Source: UBA931 sp036825435 (lineage in GTDB: Bacteria; Pseudomonadota; Gammaproteobacteria; Burkholderiales; Casimicrobiaceae). Taken from it: a stretch of DNA of 27,765 nt. Where the stretch lies: contig DAISYG010000020.1 in the NCBI GenBank assembly GCA_036825435.1, positions 1 to 27,765 of the forward strand. The letters are read 5' to 3'. The notes below the pieces were generated by a model, which was given only the letters and a program-made list of their open reading frames with translations, ran no database searches and had not been told where the DNA came from. Each line of letters starts with the position of its first letter. The stretch's first letter is position 1. Positions 16,221-23,619 of this stretch are shown here, piece by piece. Both the position numbers and the translations under genes were made by a program.

Positions 16221-16965
16221 TGAATTGCTTGAAGAGCTGGGCTTGACGCCAATCTGGTATTTGCGCGAAAAACAAATAGCGACACATCCTTCTGAGGATG
16301 AAGCAAGGGAGAGTGCATCAACGAAAGTGCGTGAAAACACGCAAGAGATTGCACATCAATCAGACTGCATCACAGATATCAATCAACGGGCGCAACGGAT
16401 TGCGGCGTTGGAATGGGATGCACTTGCCGAAGATATCGCTTCCTGTCGAGCCTGCGCTTTATGTGAGCGACGACACAAAACAGTCCCCGGTGTTGGTGAT
16501 CATAGCGCGCGCTGGCTTTTTATCGGCGAAGGACCGGGTGCGGAAGAGGATAAACAGGGCGAACCTTTTGTCGGACAGGCTGGGAAATTGCTGGATCAGA
16601 TGTTGCGTGCATTGAACATGAATCGACACCAAGAGGTTTATATTGCCAACGTCGTCAAATGTCGCCCGCCGGGAAATCGCGCACCGTCACCACAGGAAGC
16701 TGAAACGTGTCGTCCGTATCTTGAACGGCAGATCACATTGATTCAACCAAAAATTATCGTTGCGCTAGGTAAGAGTGCGGTGTCGCTATTATTGAGTACC
16801 GACGCCAGTATTGCCAGCCTTCGTGGACGGATTCATCATTATCGTGATATTCCGCTGGTGGTGACGTATCATCCTGCTTATTTATTGCGTAGTTTGACCG
16901 AAAAAGCAAAGGCATGGGAAGATTTGTTATTGGCGCGAAAGGAAATCCAGAAAAGCGAACGATAG
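16207..16965 (+). CDS. Family 4 uracil-DNA glycosylase (4Fe-4S type)
   Basis: This enzyme removes uracil from DNA. Four cysteines fit the family 4 iron-sulfur pattern: Cys80-x2-Cys83 and Cys152-x15-Cys168. The active-site motif is G-E-G-P-G-A-E-E-D (107-115) and the second motif is H-P-A-Y-L-L-R (222-228). An N-terminal extension of about 70 residues beginning L-L-E-E-L-G-L-T-P-I-W precedes the domain and is weakly conserved. The start lies inside the end of rimI. The gene is convergent with comF, with only 18 bases between the two stop codons and no terminator hairpin visible. Confidence 0.91.
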   Translation: MMKRDELLEELGLTPIWYLREKQIATHPSEDEARESASTKVRENTQEIAHQSDCITDINQRAQRIAALEWDALAEDIASCRACALCERRHKTVPGVGDHSARWLFIGEGPGAEEDKQGEPFVGQAGKLLDQMLRALNMNRHQEVYIANVVKCRPPGNRAPSPQEAETCRPYLERQITLIQPKIIVALGKSAVSLLLSTDASIASLRGRIHHYRDIPLVVTYHPAYLLRSLTEKAKAWEDLLLARKEIQKSER

Positions 16966-16983
16966 GTGCAACGTTTTTCATAA

Positions 16984-17709
16984 CTAATATTTTCTGTCGA
17001 AATCATTCGTCACCGTACGGGCAATCACCCACACATCAACTTGATCAGCGCCCGCTTTCACCAATGCCTGGGCGGCAGCGCGTGCGGTTGCGCCGCTGGT
17101 CATCACATCATCAACCAAAATAACGTGTTTTCCTGCAAGCGGCGCAGTGCAGGAAAATGTTTGTCGTACGTTTTGGTGGCGTTTGTGCCAAGGTAGTGTC
17201 GCTTGTTGCGGTGCATCTTTGATGCGCAGCAACACATTATTGAGTAGAGGAATCTGCAAGGAACGAGACAGGTTGCGCGCGATTTCCTGTGCCTGATTAA
17301 AGCCACGTTCAATTTGACGATGGCGCGACAGCGGCATGGCAATAAGCGTCGTAGGCGGCGTGAAAGAGTCACTTCGGTATTGCGCAAGGTAGGCATCGTG
17401 TAGAAGAAGAGCCAGCGGTTTAGCCAGCGCCAGCTTCTTCCCGTATTTGAAATCCTGAATAATACGGTCAACGGGAAAAGCATAACGGCAAGCGGTGAGT
17501 GTGTTTTGGAAAGGAGGTGGTTTTTGTAGGCAAGCGCCGCAAACCGCATAGTTGAGCGTTGGTAGCGCGCAACGCGGACAACGATCACCGATACGCGGGA
17601 GTGCGGCGCGGCAAGGTAAACAAAAAGGTTGCGTGCCCGAAGGTGCGCCGCATAATACGCAGCGCCACGGCGCCAGAAAATGAAACCACGAGCTTAGTAC
17701 ATGTTTCAC
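16984..17709 (-). CDS. comF: ComF-family phosphoribosyltransferase-like protein
   Basis: ComF proteins support DNA uptake during transformation and related DNA handling. Four Cys pairs form the N-terminal zinc-binding region (C17/C20, C30/C33, C44/C47, C57/C60). The C-terminal phosphoribosyltransferase-like domain carries V-I-L-V-D-D-V-M-T-S-G-A-T (196-208). The reading frame is open far upstream through cysZ, but the GTG at 17709 gives a normal 241-residue protein. It overlaps the cysZ stop in the tetranucleotide GTGA, as seen for the ABC ATPase gene, so it is preferred. Together with the pilus genes, an intact comF is compatible with natural competence, though other competence genes are not in the window. 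Confidence 0.87.
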   Translation of the reverse strand: MKHVLSSWFHFLAPWRCVLCGAPSGTQPFCLPCRAALPRIGDRCPRCALPTLNYAVCGACLQKPPPFQNTLTACRYAFPVDRIIQDFKYGKKLALAKPLALLLHDAYLAQYRSDSFTPPTTLIAMPLSRHRQIERGFNQAQEIARNLSRSLQIPLLNNVLLRIKDAPQQATLPWHKRHQNVRQTFSCTAPLAGKHVILVDDVMTSGATARAAAQALVKAGADQVDVWVIARTVTNDFDRKY

Positions 17710-18458
17710 GTTGGTCGAGCGTGAAGTGTCAGGTGTGGGAGTTGTTCCTGCGCGGACAACAATGAAGCGCCGATGACGGCGGACGGCATCGATAAAAAAT
17801 TTAGCCCGGGAATAATAGTCATCAGTAGAACGCCGCAACCGAAACCAAAAACGGATGCTGTGTGCTGACGTGCGATACAGCGTTGCGCAGGGAAAAGAAT
17901 GCCGTGATTGGCCAGCGGGTAATCCAGATATTGCAAAGCCAGCATCCATGCGCCGAACGCACCCCACAATAAGGGAAATAAGATATTGAGTCCCGGGATA
18001 AGCAGCAGCAGAAAAAGAGGAATGGCGCGGATGGTGAAATAACCGAGCTTACGCAATTCGCCGAGCGGCGCATAAAGAGCATCGCGCCACCAAGGTAATT
18101 CGGGACGTTGCGTCTGGTGATGGGTTGCCCAGTCTTCAACACGTTCGGCAAGAAAGCCATTGAACGGCGAGGCAATGATATTGGCGACGATGGTAAAGCC
18201 GTAGAACAGAATCAGAATGGCGCTCAATGCCAAGAGCGGCACAATAAGCCACGACAGCCAAGCAAGCCAATCGGGGAGTGCGGACAACCATTGACGTAGT
18301 TGTGCGTAAGCGCCACTACCCGCCCAATATAAACCGAAACCGAAAAGCGTCGCATTGATCAGAATCGGCAGCCACACCAAAGTACGCCATTCGGGATGCA
18401 GAAGCAAACGCAAACCACGGAAGGGGTAACGAAAGCCTCGAACGAAAAGAGCGTACAT
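17706..18458 (-). CDS. cysZ: CysZ-like (EI24 family) inner-membrane protein
   Basis: A 250-residue membrane protein starting with a basic segment (F-V-R-G-F-R-Y-P-F-R-G-L) and containing several long hydrophobic stretches plus the family feature A-S-P-F-N-G-F-L-A-E-R-V-E. E. coli CysZ is a sulfate channel for cysteine synthesis; many relatives are named only by similarity, so sulfate transport is inferred. It is co-transcribed with comF through a four-base overlap. Upstream lies a repeat-like 155-bp element, beyond which hemL ends. Confidence 0.78.
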   Translation of the reverse strand: MYALFVRGFRYPFRGLRLLLHPEWRTLVWLPILINATLFGFGLYWAGSGAYAQLRQWLSALPDWLAWLSWLIVPLLALSAILILFYGFTIVANIIASPFNGFLAERVEDWATHHQTQRPELPWWRDALYAPLGELRKLGYFTIRAIPLFLLLLIPGLNILFPLLWGAFGAWMLALQYLDYPLANHGILFPAQRCIARQHTASVFGFGCGVLLMTIIPGLNFLSMPSAVIGASLLSAQEQLPHLTLHARPT

Positions 18459-18472
18459 CAGTTAGACATCAA

Positions 18473-18627
18473 AGGAAACACTGATTCATTACTGCGCACG
18501 CGTAATACGGCGTTGGAATTCTTCTCAAAATGCTCATTTACACTAAATAAACTCCGCTTTTTCGTCGCGTTTTTTGGAAAATTTCGCCTTGTCTTGCCCG
18601 TGCTCGCGACATTAATCAGTGCTTCCT
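18473..18627. repeat. MITE-like 155-bp intergenic element with terminal inverted repeats
   Basis: The ends are aggaaacactgattcat (18473-18489) and, on the other strand, aggaagcactgattaat (18627 back to 18611), matching at 15 of 17 positions. Inside, short dyads are visible, for example around actccgc and in the tttacactaaataaa region. No protein is convincingly encoded; open frames across it are uninterrupted only by chance. A tcaa tetranucleotide occurs at both borders (18469-18472 and 18627-18630) but overlaps the right end and may be accidental. It resembles dispersed non-coding repeats found between genes of many proteobacteria. No second copy is in the window, so repetition in the genome is not shown. 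Confidence 0.6.
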
Positions 18628-18642
18628 CAAGTCTGTTCATCA

Positions 18643-19917
18643 CTATTGTTGGAAAGCGTTTTTTGCCGCGCTGATGGTTTTCTCGATATCGGCGTCGGTA
18701 TGCGCGGCAGAAACGAAGCCCGCTTCGAACGCTGAGGGTGCAAGGTTGATGCCTTGATCCAACATGGCGTGGAAAAAGTGGTTGAAACGGTCAACATCAC
18801 AAGCCATGATTTCAGCGTAAGAGGTTGGCACTTGCTTGGCAAAGTAAATACCGAACATACCGCCGATGGAGGCAGCCGAAAAAGCAATATTGGCTTCTTG
18901 AGCGGCTTGTTGCAAACCAGCCATCAGTTTTTGTGTTGTTGCCGTCAATTGATTGAAGAAATTGGGCGCGCCGATCAGCTTCATGGTCGTCAGTCCAGCG
19001 GCAACGGCGACCGGATTTCCTGACAAGGTGCCAGCTTGATAAACAGGGCCAAGCGGAGCAATTTTTTCCATGATATCGCGACGACCGCCAAACGCTGCCA
19101 CTGGCATGCCGCCGCCGATCACTTTACCCAGCGTCGTCAAGTCCGGTGTAATCCCAAACAATCCTTGCGCACATTGCGGATGAACGCGAAAGCCGGTCAT
19201 TACTTCGTCAAAAATCAATACCGCACCATATTGCGTGCATAACGCACGCAAGCCCTCGAGAAAACCGGGTTTCGGTTGCACCATATTCATATTACCGGCA
19301 ATCGGTTCGACGATGACGGCGGCGATATCGTCGGACGTTTTTTTGAATGTTTCGGTAATGGCATCGAGATCGTTGTACGGTAAAACGATGGTTTCGTTGG
19401 CAATCGCTGCGGGCACACCTGCCGATGATGGTTGCCCAAACGTCAACATGCCCGAACCGGCTTTAACCAACAAGCTGTCGCCGTGACCGTGGTAGCAGCC
19501 TTCGAATTTGATGATCTTGCTGCGTCCGGTAAAACCGCGCGCGAGCCGTAATGCGCTCATCGTCGCTTCGGTTCCCGATGAAACCAGACGCACCATTTCC
19601 AGCGAAAGCAGACGCGCGCACAACAATTCTGCCAGTTCGATTTCCGCTTCTGTCGGAGCACCAAACGATAAACCCTTCGCAGCGCTTTCCTGAACGGCGC
19701 GCACGACGTCAGGGTGCGCGTGACCGACGATGGCAGGCCCCCATGAACCGACGTAGTCGATATAATATTTTCCATCGGCGTCCCACAAATAGGCGGCTTC
19801 AGCGCGTTCGATAAAGCGCGGCGCACCGCCGACAGAACGAAACGCTCTGACCGGTGAATTAACGCCTGCCGGAATGGTTTTTTGTGCACGTTCAGAAAGA
19901 GCTTCGTTGCGGTTCAT
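18643..19917 (-). CDS. hemL: Glutamate-1-semialdehyde 2,1-aminomutase
   Basis: HemL converts glutamate-1-semialdehyde to 5-aminolevulinate, the committed precursor of heme, in the C5 pathway. This is a class III aminotransferase fold using PLP. The PLP-binding lysine is Lys265 in T-L-G-K-V-I-G-G-G-M-P. Upstream elements N-S-P-V-R-A-F, S-S-G-T-E-A-T-M, C-Y-H-G-H and I-F-D-E-V-M-T-G-F-R are all intact. The length of 424 is normal. AAGGAG lies just before the ATG. It is downstream of topB on the same strand with a 36-base gap. Confidence 0.96.
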   Translation of the reverse strand: MNRNEALSERAQKTIPAGVNSPVRAFRSVGGAPRFIERAEAAYLWDADGKYYIDYVGSWGPAIVGHAHPDVVRAVQESAAKGLSFGAPTEAEIELAELLCARLLSLEMVRLVSSGTEATMSALRLARGFTGRSKIIKFEGCYHGHGDSLLVKAGSGMLTFGQPSSAGVPAAIANETIVLPYNDLDAITETFKKTSDDIAAVIVEPIAGNMNMVQPKPGFLEGLRALCTQYGAVLIFDEVMTGFRVHPQCAQGLFGITPDLTTLGKVIGGGMPVAAFGGRRDIMEKIAPLGPVYQAGTLSGNPVAVAAGLTTMKLIGAPNFFNQLTATTQKLMAGLQQAAQEANIAFSAASIGGMFGIYFAKQVPTSYAEIMACDVDRFNHFFHAMLDQGINLAPSAFEAGFVSAAHTDADIEKTISAAKNAFQQ

Positions 19918-19953
19918 CCATAGTCTCCTTACCTGATTTCAATACCGATACCA

Positions 19954-22755
19954 TTATTGGCTTTTGCGAGTTGTCTTTTTAGCAACTTTCTTGGTCGTTT
20001 TCTTGACAGCGGCTTTTGCCGCTGTCTTGGTTGTTTTCTTGGCGACTTTTTTTGCAGCGGTTTTTTTCGCAACCTTTTTCGTTGCGCGTCTGCTGCCGCC
20101 GCTATCTTCTTTCGCCGCCAGCAACGATACCGCTTCTTCCAATGTGATTGTTTGCGGGTCGAATGCGGCGGTCACAGTGGCATTGACGCCATTATGTTTG
20201 ACATAGGGGCCGTAGCGGCCACTATACAATTCCACGGGCTCATCGTCATCGGGGTGTTTGCCGAGCGTGCGCAACGGCGCAGTCGTACGTGTGCGTTTTC
20301 CTTTACCATCACCTTCCGCGCGCGCTTCAAATTCAAAACCGATTTTGCCATCTGCTTGCACCACAAGATACGCCGAAAACGGGCGACGTGTTCGCGCCGA
20401 GACGAATTGCAGCAGATCCGTTTTCTTTTCTTTCAATAGTTTTTCGATCTGCTCGTGGGTAATTTCGCGTTGCAGGATCATTTTACCAGTGCGGAAATCG
20501 CAGGTTTTTTCTGCGCCAACGGCGTTTTCGCAAATATAAGCATTGCCGCGTTCGTAAACATTGCCGCCGCATTTCGGACATTTGCCCAATGGCGTCTGGT
20601 CGCTGAAATCGACAGGTTTATCCGAATCACCATTGCCGTTTTCAAAGTCAAATACGACTTCGTTATTGGCATTCAATATGATGCGTGCTGAAAAGGGACG
20701 TCCCTGACGGCTACGGAAACCGTCGAGCGGACCGATCTCGCGCGTTTTGAGCAGAATGTCCGCCTCGATGGGTTCTAGCTGTCGCCCCGCCATGATTTTC
20801 CAGAAACCGAAATCGCAATCGGGATTGACACACTGGAACTTCTTGTATTTTTCGTGCACTTCGTTGCCGCATTTGGGGCAGGGCTCGTGCAGAGTGGCAA
20901 AGTCGCCGGGGATGGTGTCGCTTTCGTAGTTTTTCGCCTGCGCAACGATACGCTGTGTCATTTTGACGATATCGCGCATGAATGCTTTGCGGTCGGACTG
21001 ACCGCGCTCGATTTCGCCAAGTTTGTATTCCCACTCGGCGGTCAGTTCCGGCGAAAAAAGTTCGGGAATGCCGAGCCCATGCAGCAGCGTCATCAGTGAA
21101 AAGGCTTTGGCGGTCGGAACCAATTCCTTGCCTTCGCGGTAGACATAACGTTCGAGAATCAAACCTTCGATGATTTGCGCGCGCGTTGCCGGCGTGCCCA
21201 AACCTTTTTCGCGCATCGCAGCGCGTAATTCTTCGTCTTCGATGGTTTTGCCCGCGCCTTCCATCGCCGATAGCAAGGTAGCTTCCGAGAAGCGTGCAGG
21301 CGGGCGCGTGGTTAGCGCATTGATATCAACTTTTTCGGTATGCGCTTTTTCGCCTTTTTTCACTGAAACCAACGAGGCGTTGTCGTTCTGCGCTTCCTTG
21401 CCATACACGGCAAGATAACCAGGCTGTATTAATACTTTACCTTCGGTCTTGAACGCGTCATCACCGATTCGTGTAATGCGCGTGGTCAGCATGAATTCGG
21501 CGGCGGGATAAAAGATGGCCAAGAAACGGCGCACAACCATGTCGTACAACTTCGCTTCCAATTCGTTCAGCGTTTTCGGCGCGGATAGCGTGGGAATGAT
21601 TGCGAAGTGGTCGGAAATTTTGCTGTTATCAAAAATACGTTTGTTGGCGCGTATCCATTTCTTCTGAGTGATTTCATCAGCAAACGCGGCGAACGCATCG
21701 CTGCCGCTCAGCATCTTCATCGTTTGTTTGACGGTCGGAATATAATCTTCCGGCAATGCCCGCGCATCAGTACGAGGGTAAGTCAATACCTTGTGTTTTT
21801 CATAAAGCGCCTGCGCCAGCGACAACGTCGTGCGTGCGGAAAAGCCGAAACGCGAGTTGGCCTCGCGCTGCAATGTGGTCAGGTCGTACAGTAGCGGCGC
21901 ATTTTGTGTGGATGGTTTCGACTCTTCTTCGATAAGGGCTTTTTTGCCCGTGCAACGTTCGGCGATTTCCCGAGCTTTGAATTCGTTCCACAGACGTTCG
22001 GCACGCTGTTCGGGCGCGTCTTCGTTCTTGCGGAATTTTTCGTCAAACCAGCGCCCGGTGTATTCTCCTTCCGCGACCGAAAACGTGCCGATCAGTTCCC
22101 AATAGTTTTTCGGCACAAAGGCGCGAATTTTCTTTTCGCGCTCGACGAGAACCGCCAGTGTCGGCGTTTGCACGCGGCCGACGGTGGTCAACTGGAAACC
22201 GCCGGATTTGGAATTGAACGCAGTCATCGCGCGCGTACCGTTGATACCGACCAGCCAATCGGATTCCGAGCGGCAAGTGGCGGCATCGGCAAGTGGTTGC
22301 ATGTTTTCGCCGCTACGCAGTTCTTCAAAGCCGTCGCGAATCGCCGTCGCGGTCATTGATTGCAGCCACAGGCGTTTGATCGGCTTCGTAGTTTTGGAAA
22401 AGTTGGCAATGTGGCGAAAAATCAGTTCGCCTTCACGCCCGGCATCGCAGGCGTTGATCAGTTCGCCGACATCTTTACGCTTGATGAGCTTGAGCAAAGT
22501 TTTGAGGCGATCTGCCGTCTTATTGATCGGTTTTAGTGCGAATTTGGTCGGAATTGCCGGTAAATGCGCGAAAGTCCATTTTCCGCGCTTGACCTCTTCT
22601 TCTTCGGGCATGCCGATTTCGAGCAGGTGCCCAACGGCCGACGATAGCACATATTCGTCGCTTTCATAATAATCGCCATGACGCTTGAAGCCGCCCAGCG
22701 CGCGTGAAATATCCGCTGCAACCGATGGTTTCTCAGCGATGATCAGACTTTTCAT
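19954..22755 (-). CDS. topB: DNA topoisomerase III with zinc fingers and Lys/Ala-rich tail
   Basis: A type IA topoisomerase that nicks and reseals single strands to decatenate and relax DNA. The TOPRIM domain is at the N-terminus (E-K-P-S-V-A at 8-13; D-A-G-R-E-G-E at 104-110). The active-site tyrosine is Tyr326 in T-Y-P-R-T-D. After the core come two zinc-finger-like regions, C-P-K-C-G near residues 625 and 725, and two further repeats of the topoisomerase C-terminal type. The last 48 residues (886-933) are almost only Lys, Ala, Thr and Val, like a histone-H1 tail, probably adding non-specific DNA binding. At 933 residues it is much longer than E. coli TopB, a form I associate with betaproteobacteria. 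A TATAAT sits only five bases before the ATG. Confidence 0.93.
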   Translation of the reverse strand: MKSLIIAEKPSVAADISRALGGFKRHGDYYESDEYVLSSAVGHLLEIGMPEEEEVKRGKWTFAHLPAIPTKFALKPINKTADRLKTLLKLIKRKDVGELINACDAGREGELIFRHIANFSKTTKPIKRLWLQSMTATAIRDGFEELRSGENMQPLADAATCRSESDWLVGINGTRAMTAFNSKSGGFQLTTVGRVQTPTLAVLVEREKKIRAFVPKNYWELIGTFSVAEGEYTGRWFDEKFRKNEDAPEQRAERLWNEFKAREIAERCTGKKALIEEESKPSTQNAPLLYDLTTLQREANSRFGFSARTTLSLAQALYEKHKVLTYPRTDARALPEDYIPTVKQTMKMLSGSDAFAAFADEITQKKWIRANKRIFDNSKISDHFAIIPTLSAPKTLNELEAKLYDMVVRRFLAIFYPAAEFMLTTRITRIGDDAFKTEGKVLIQPGYLAVYGKEAQNDNASLVSVKKGEKAHTEKVDINALTTRPPARFSEATLLSAMEGAGKTIEDEELRAAMREKGLGTPATRAQIIEGLILERYVYREGKELVPTAKAFSLMTLLHGLGIPELFSPELTAEWEYKLGEIERGQSDRKAFMRDIVKMTQRIVAQAKNYESDTIPGDFATLHEPCPKCGNEVHEKYKKFQCVNPDCDFGFWKIMAGRQLEPIEADILLKTREIGPLDGFRSRQGRPFSARIILNANNEVVFDFENGNGDSDKPVDFSDQTPLGKCPKCGGNVYERGNAYICENAVGAEKTCDFRTGKMILQREITHEQIEKLLKEKKTDLLQFVSARTRRPFSAYLVVQADGKIGFEFEARAEGDGKGKRTRTTAPLRTLGKHPDDDEPVELYSGRYGPYVKHNGVNATVTAAFDPQTITLEEAVSLLAAKEDSGGSRRATKKVAKKTAAKKVAKKTTKTAAKAAVKKTTKKVAKKTTRKSQ
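19957..20100 (-). repeat. Low-complexity Lys/Ala tail coding repeat of topB
   Basis: Degenerate direct repeats of an A-K-K-V/T unit encode the basic tail of the topoisomerase. The repeats are in-frame coding sequence. On the opposite strand they make long Phe/Leu-rich open frames that are artefacts. Confidence 0.7.
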
Positions 22756-22760
22756 GATTC

Positions 22761-22766
22761 ATTATA
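22761..22766 (-). promoter_or_regulatory. Consensus -10 box very close to topB start
   Basis: TATAAT on the - strand ends five bases before the topB ATG. Transcription from it would begin at about the start codon, giving a leaderless message. The -35 region at the right distance is poor (CCACAG), so use of this box is uncertain. Confidence 0.35.
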
Positions 22767-23004
22767 GGTTCGGATAATTGGCCTGTGGCTTTTGCCGCAA
22801 GTACGAAAAACAAGGGCTCTCTGGCGTGCGATAGTACGAAGGAAAACGCTACGAAGCAAGTTAATTCAATAAATTTTTGTTCAAGTCCATTGGAATTAAC
22901 ACGAAAATTCTTTGCGATTTATCAAAATTATCAAGCAAAAACAACATCTTGAATAATCGTTGCGGGATAGAAAACGCTGCGCAAAAGGTCGTTACGCATG
23001 AAGC

Positions 23005-23032
23005 CTTGAAGCGCAAGGAACCGTACTTATAT
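23005..23032 (+). promoter_or_regulatory. Possible sigma32-type heat-shock promoter of hsp20
   Basis: CTTGAA at 23005-23010 matches the sigma32 -35 core. After 14 bases, ACTTATAT (23025-23032) matches part of the CCCCATNT -10 element (C, A, T and T). The place, 40-70 bases before a small heat-shock gene, fits. The -10 match is only partial. Confidence 0.4.
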
Positions 23033-23073
23033 GGGTAGTACTAGTTCAGAAATACAAAACAACAGGAGGCATT

Positions 23074-23529
23074 ATGAATCATCAACAACATTTAGCGAAA
23101 CGTGGGCAAGGTCATATGCTGTGGCAGGATCCGTTCAAAAACATGGACGATCTGTTGCGCGGTTTTTTCGTACAGCCGGTCGAATTTGATCAGGTGGTGG
23201 CGCAGAGTATCAAGATTGATATCCACGAAAAACCCGATCAATATGTGATTCACGCGGAAGTTCCAGGCGCGAAAAAAGAGAACATCGACGTTTTGGTGGA
23301 AGGTGGAGTGGTTTCGATCAGCGCCGAAACGAAGCACAGCAAAGAGAAAAAAGACGATGACAATAAAACACTTTATCGCGAACGTTTTTACGGCAAAATG
23401 CAGCGAACTCTGCAACTGCCGCATGATATCGATGAAAGCAAAGCCGAAGCGCATTATGAAGACGGCGTGTTGGTTTTGACGCTGCCGAAAAAAGCGCCGG
23501 ATGTACAGAAAAAAATAGCGATCAAATAA
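23074..23529 (+). CDS. Small heat-shock protein, Hsp20/alpha-crystallin family
   Basis: An ATP-independent holdase that binds unfolding proteins in the cytoplasm. The alpha-crystallin domain covers about residues 47-140, with V-P-G-A-K-K-E-N-I-D-V near its start and the conserved Y-E-D-G-V-L-V-L-T-L-P-K at its end. The C-terminal I-x-I motif (I-A-I) needed for oligomer contacts is present two residues from the end. The 151-residue length is normal. The ribosome site AGGAGG is perfect and well spaced, predicting strong translation. It is transcribed alone and closed by the terminator at 23545-23575. Confidence 0.93.
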   Translation: MNHQQHLAKRGQGHMLWQDPFKNMDDLLRGFFVQPVEFDQVVAQSIKIDIHEKPDQYVIHAEVPGAKKENIDVLVEGGVVSISAETKHSKEKKDDDNKTLYRERFYGKMQRTLQLPHDIDESKAEAHYEDGVLVLTLPKKAPDVQKKIAIK

Positions 23530-23544
23530 TTCTCTCCAACGATG

Positions 23545-23575
23545 AAAAAGCGCGCCATCGGGCGCGCTTTTTTTG
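23545..23575. terminator. Strong bidirectional terminator between hsp20 and chaA
   Basis: A perfect 12-bp stem (23545-23556 with 23561-23572) with an atcg loop is GC-rich in the middle. It has a T tract on the + side (seven or more T) and five A before it, which become a T tract on the - side. It lies between two convergent genes, so it probably stops transcription from both. Confidence 0.88.
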
Positions 23576-23619
23576 CGGATTGTCGTTAAGGCGTTCTAAA
23601 AACGCCACACAATCGTTTT

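Larger units (their letters stand above)
22756..23073. other. Divergent topB/hsp20 intergenic region with two imperfect dyads
   Basis: No gene is supported in these 318 bases. On the - side a TATAAT (22766 to 22761) precedes topB. Two dyads with one-base bulges are visible: gttaattc (22860-22867) with gaattaac (22893-22900), and attatcaag (22927-22935) with cttgaataat (22948-22957). The motif tacgaa occurs three times between about 22800 and 22855. A possible heat-shock promoter lies nearer hsp20. Confidence 0.6.

Noticed and set aside
17710..17967. Upstream extension of comF through cysZ
   Set aside because: It has no similarity to ComF and overlaps most of the cysZ C-terminus. The GTG at 17709 with a GTGA overlap gives the right length.
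18396..18674. A 92-codon open frame on the + strand over the MITE-like element
   Set aside because: It begins inside cysZ on the opposite strand, crosses the repeat and enters hemL. There is no ribosome site or domain.
19957..20439. A 160-codon Phe/Cys/Leu-rich + strand frame opposite topB
   Set aside because: It is the complement of the Lys/Ala tail and zinc-finger region, and low complexity explains its openness.
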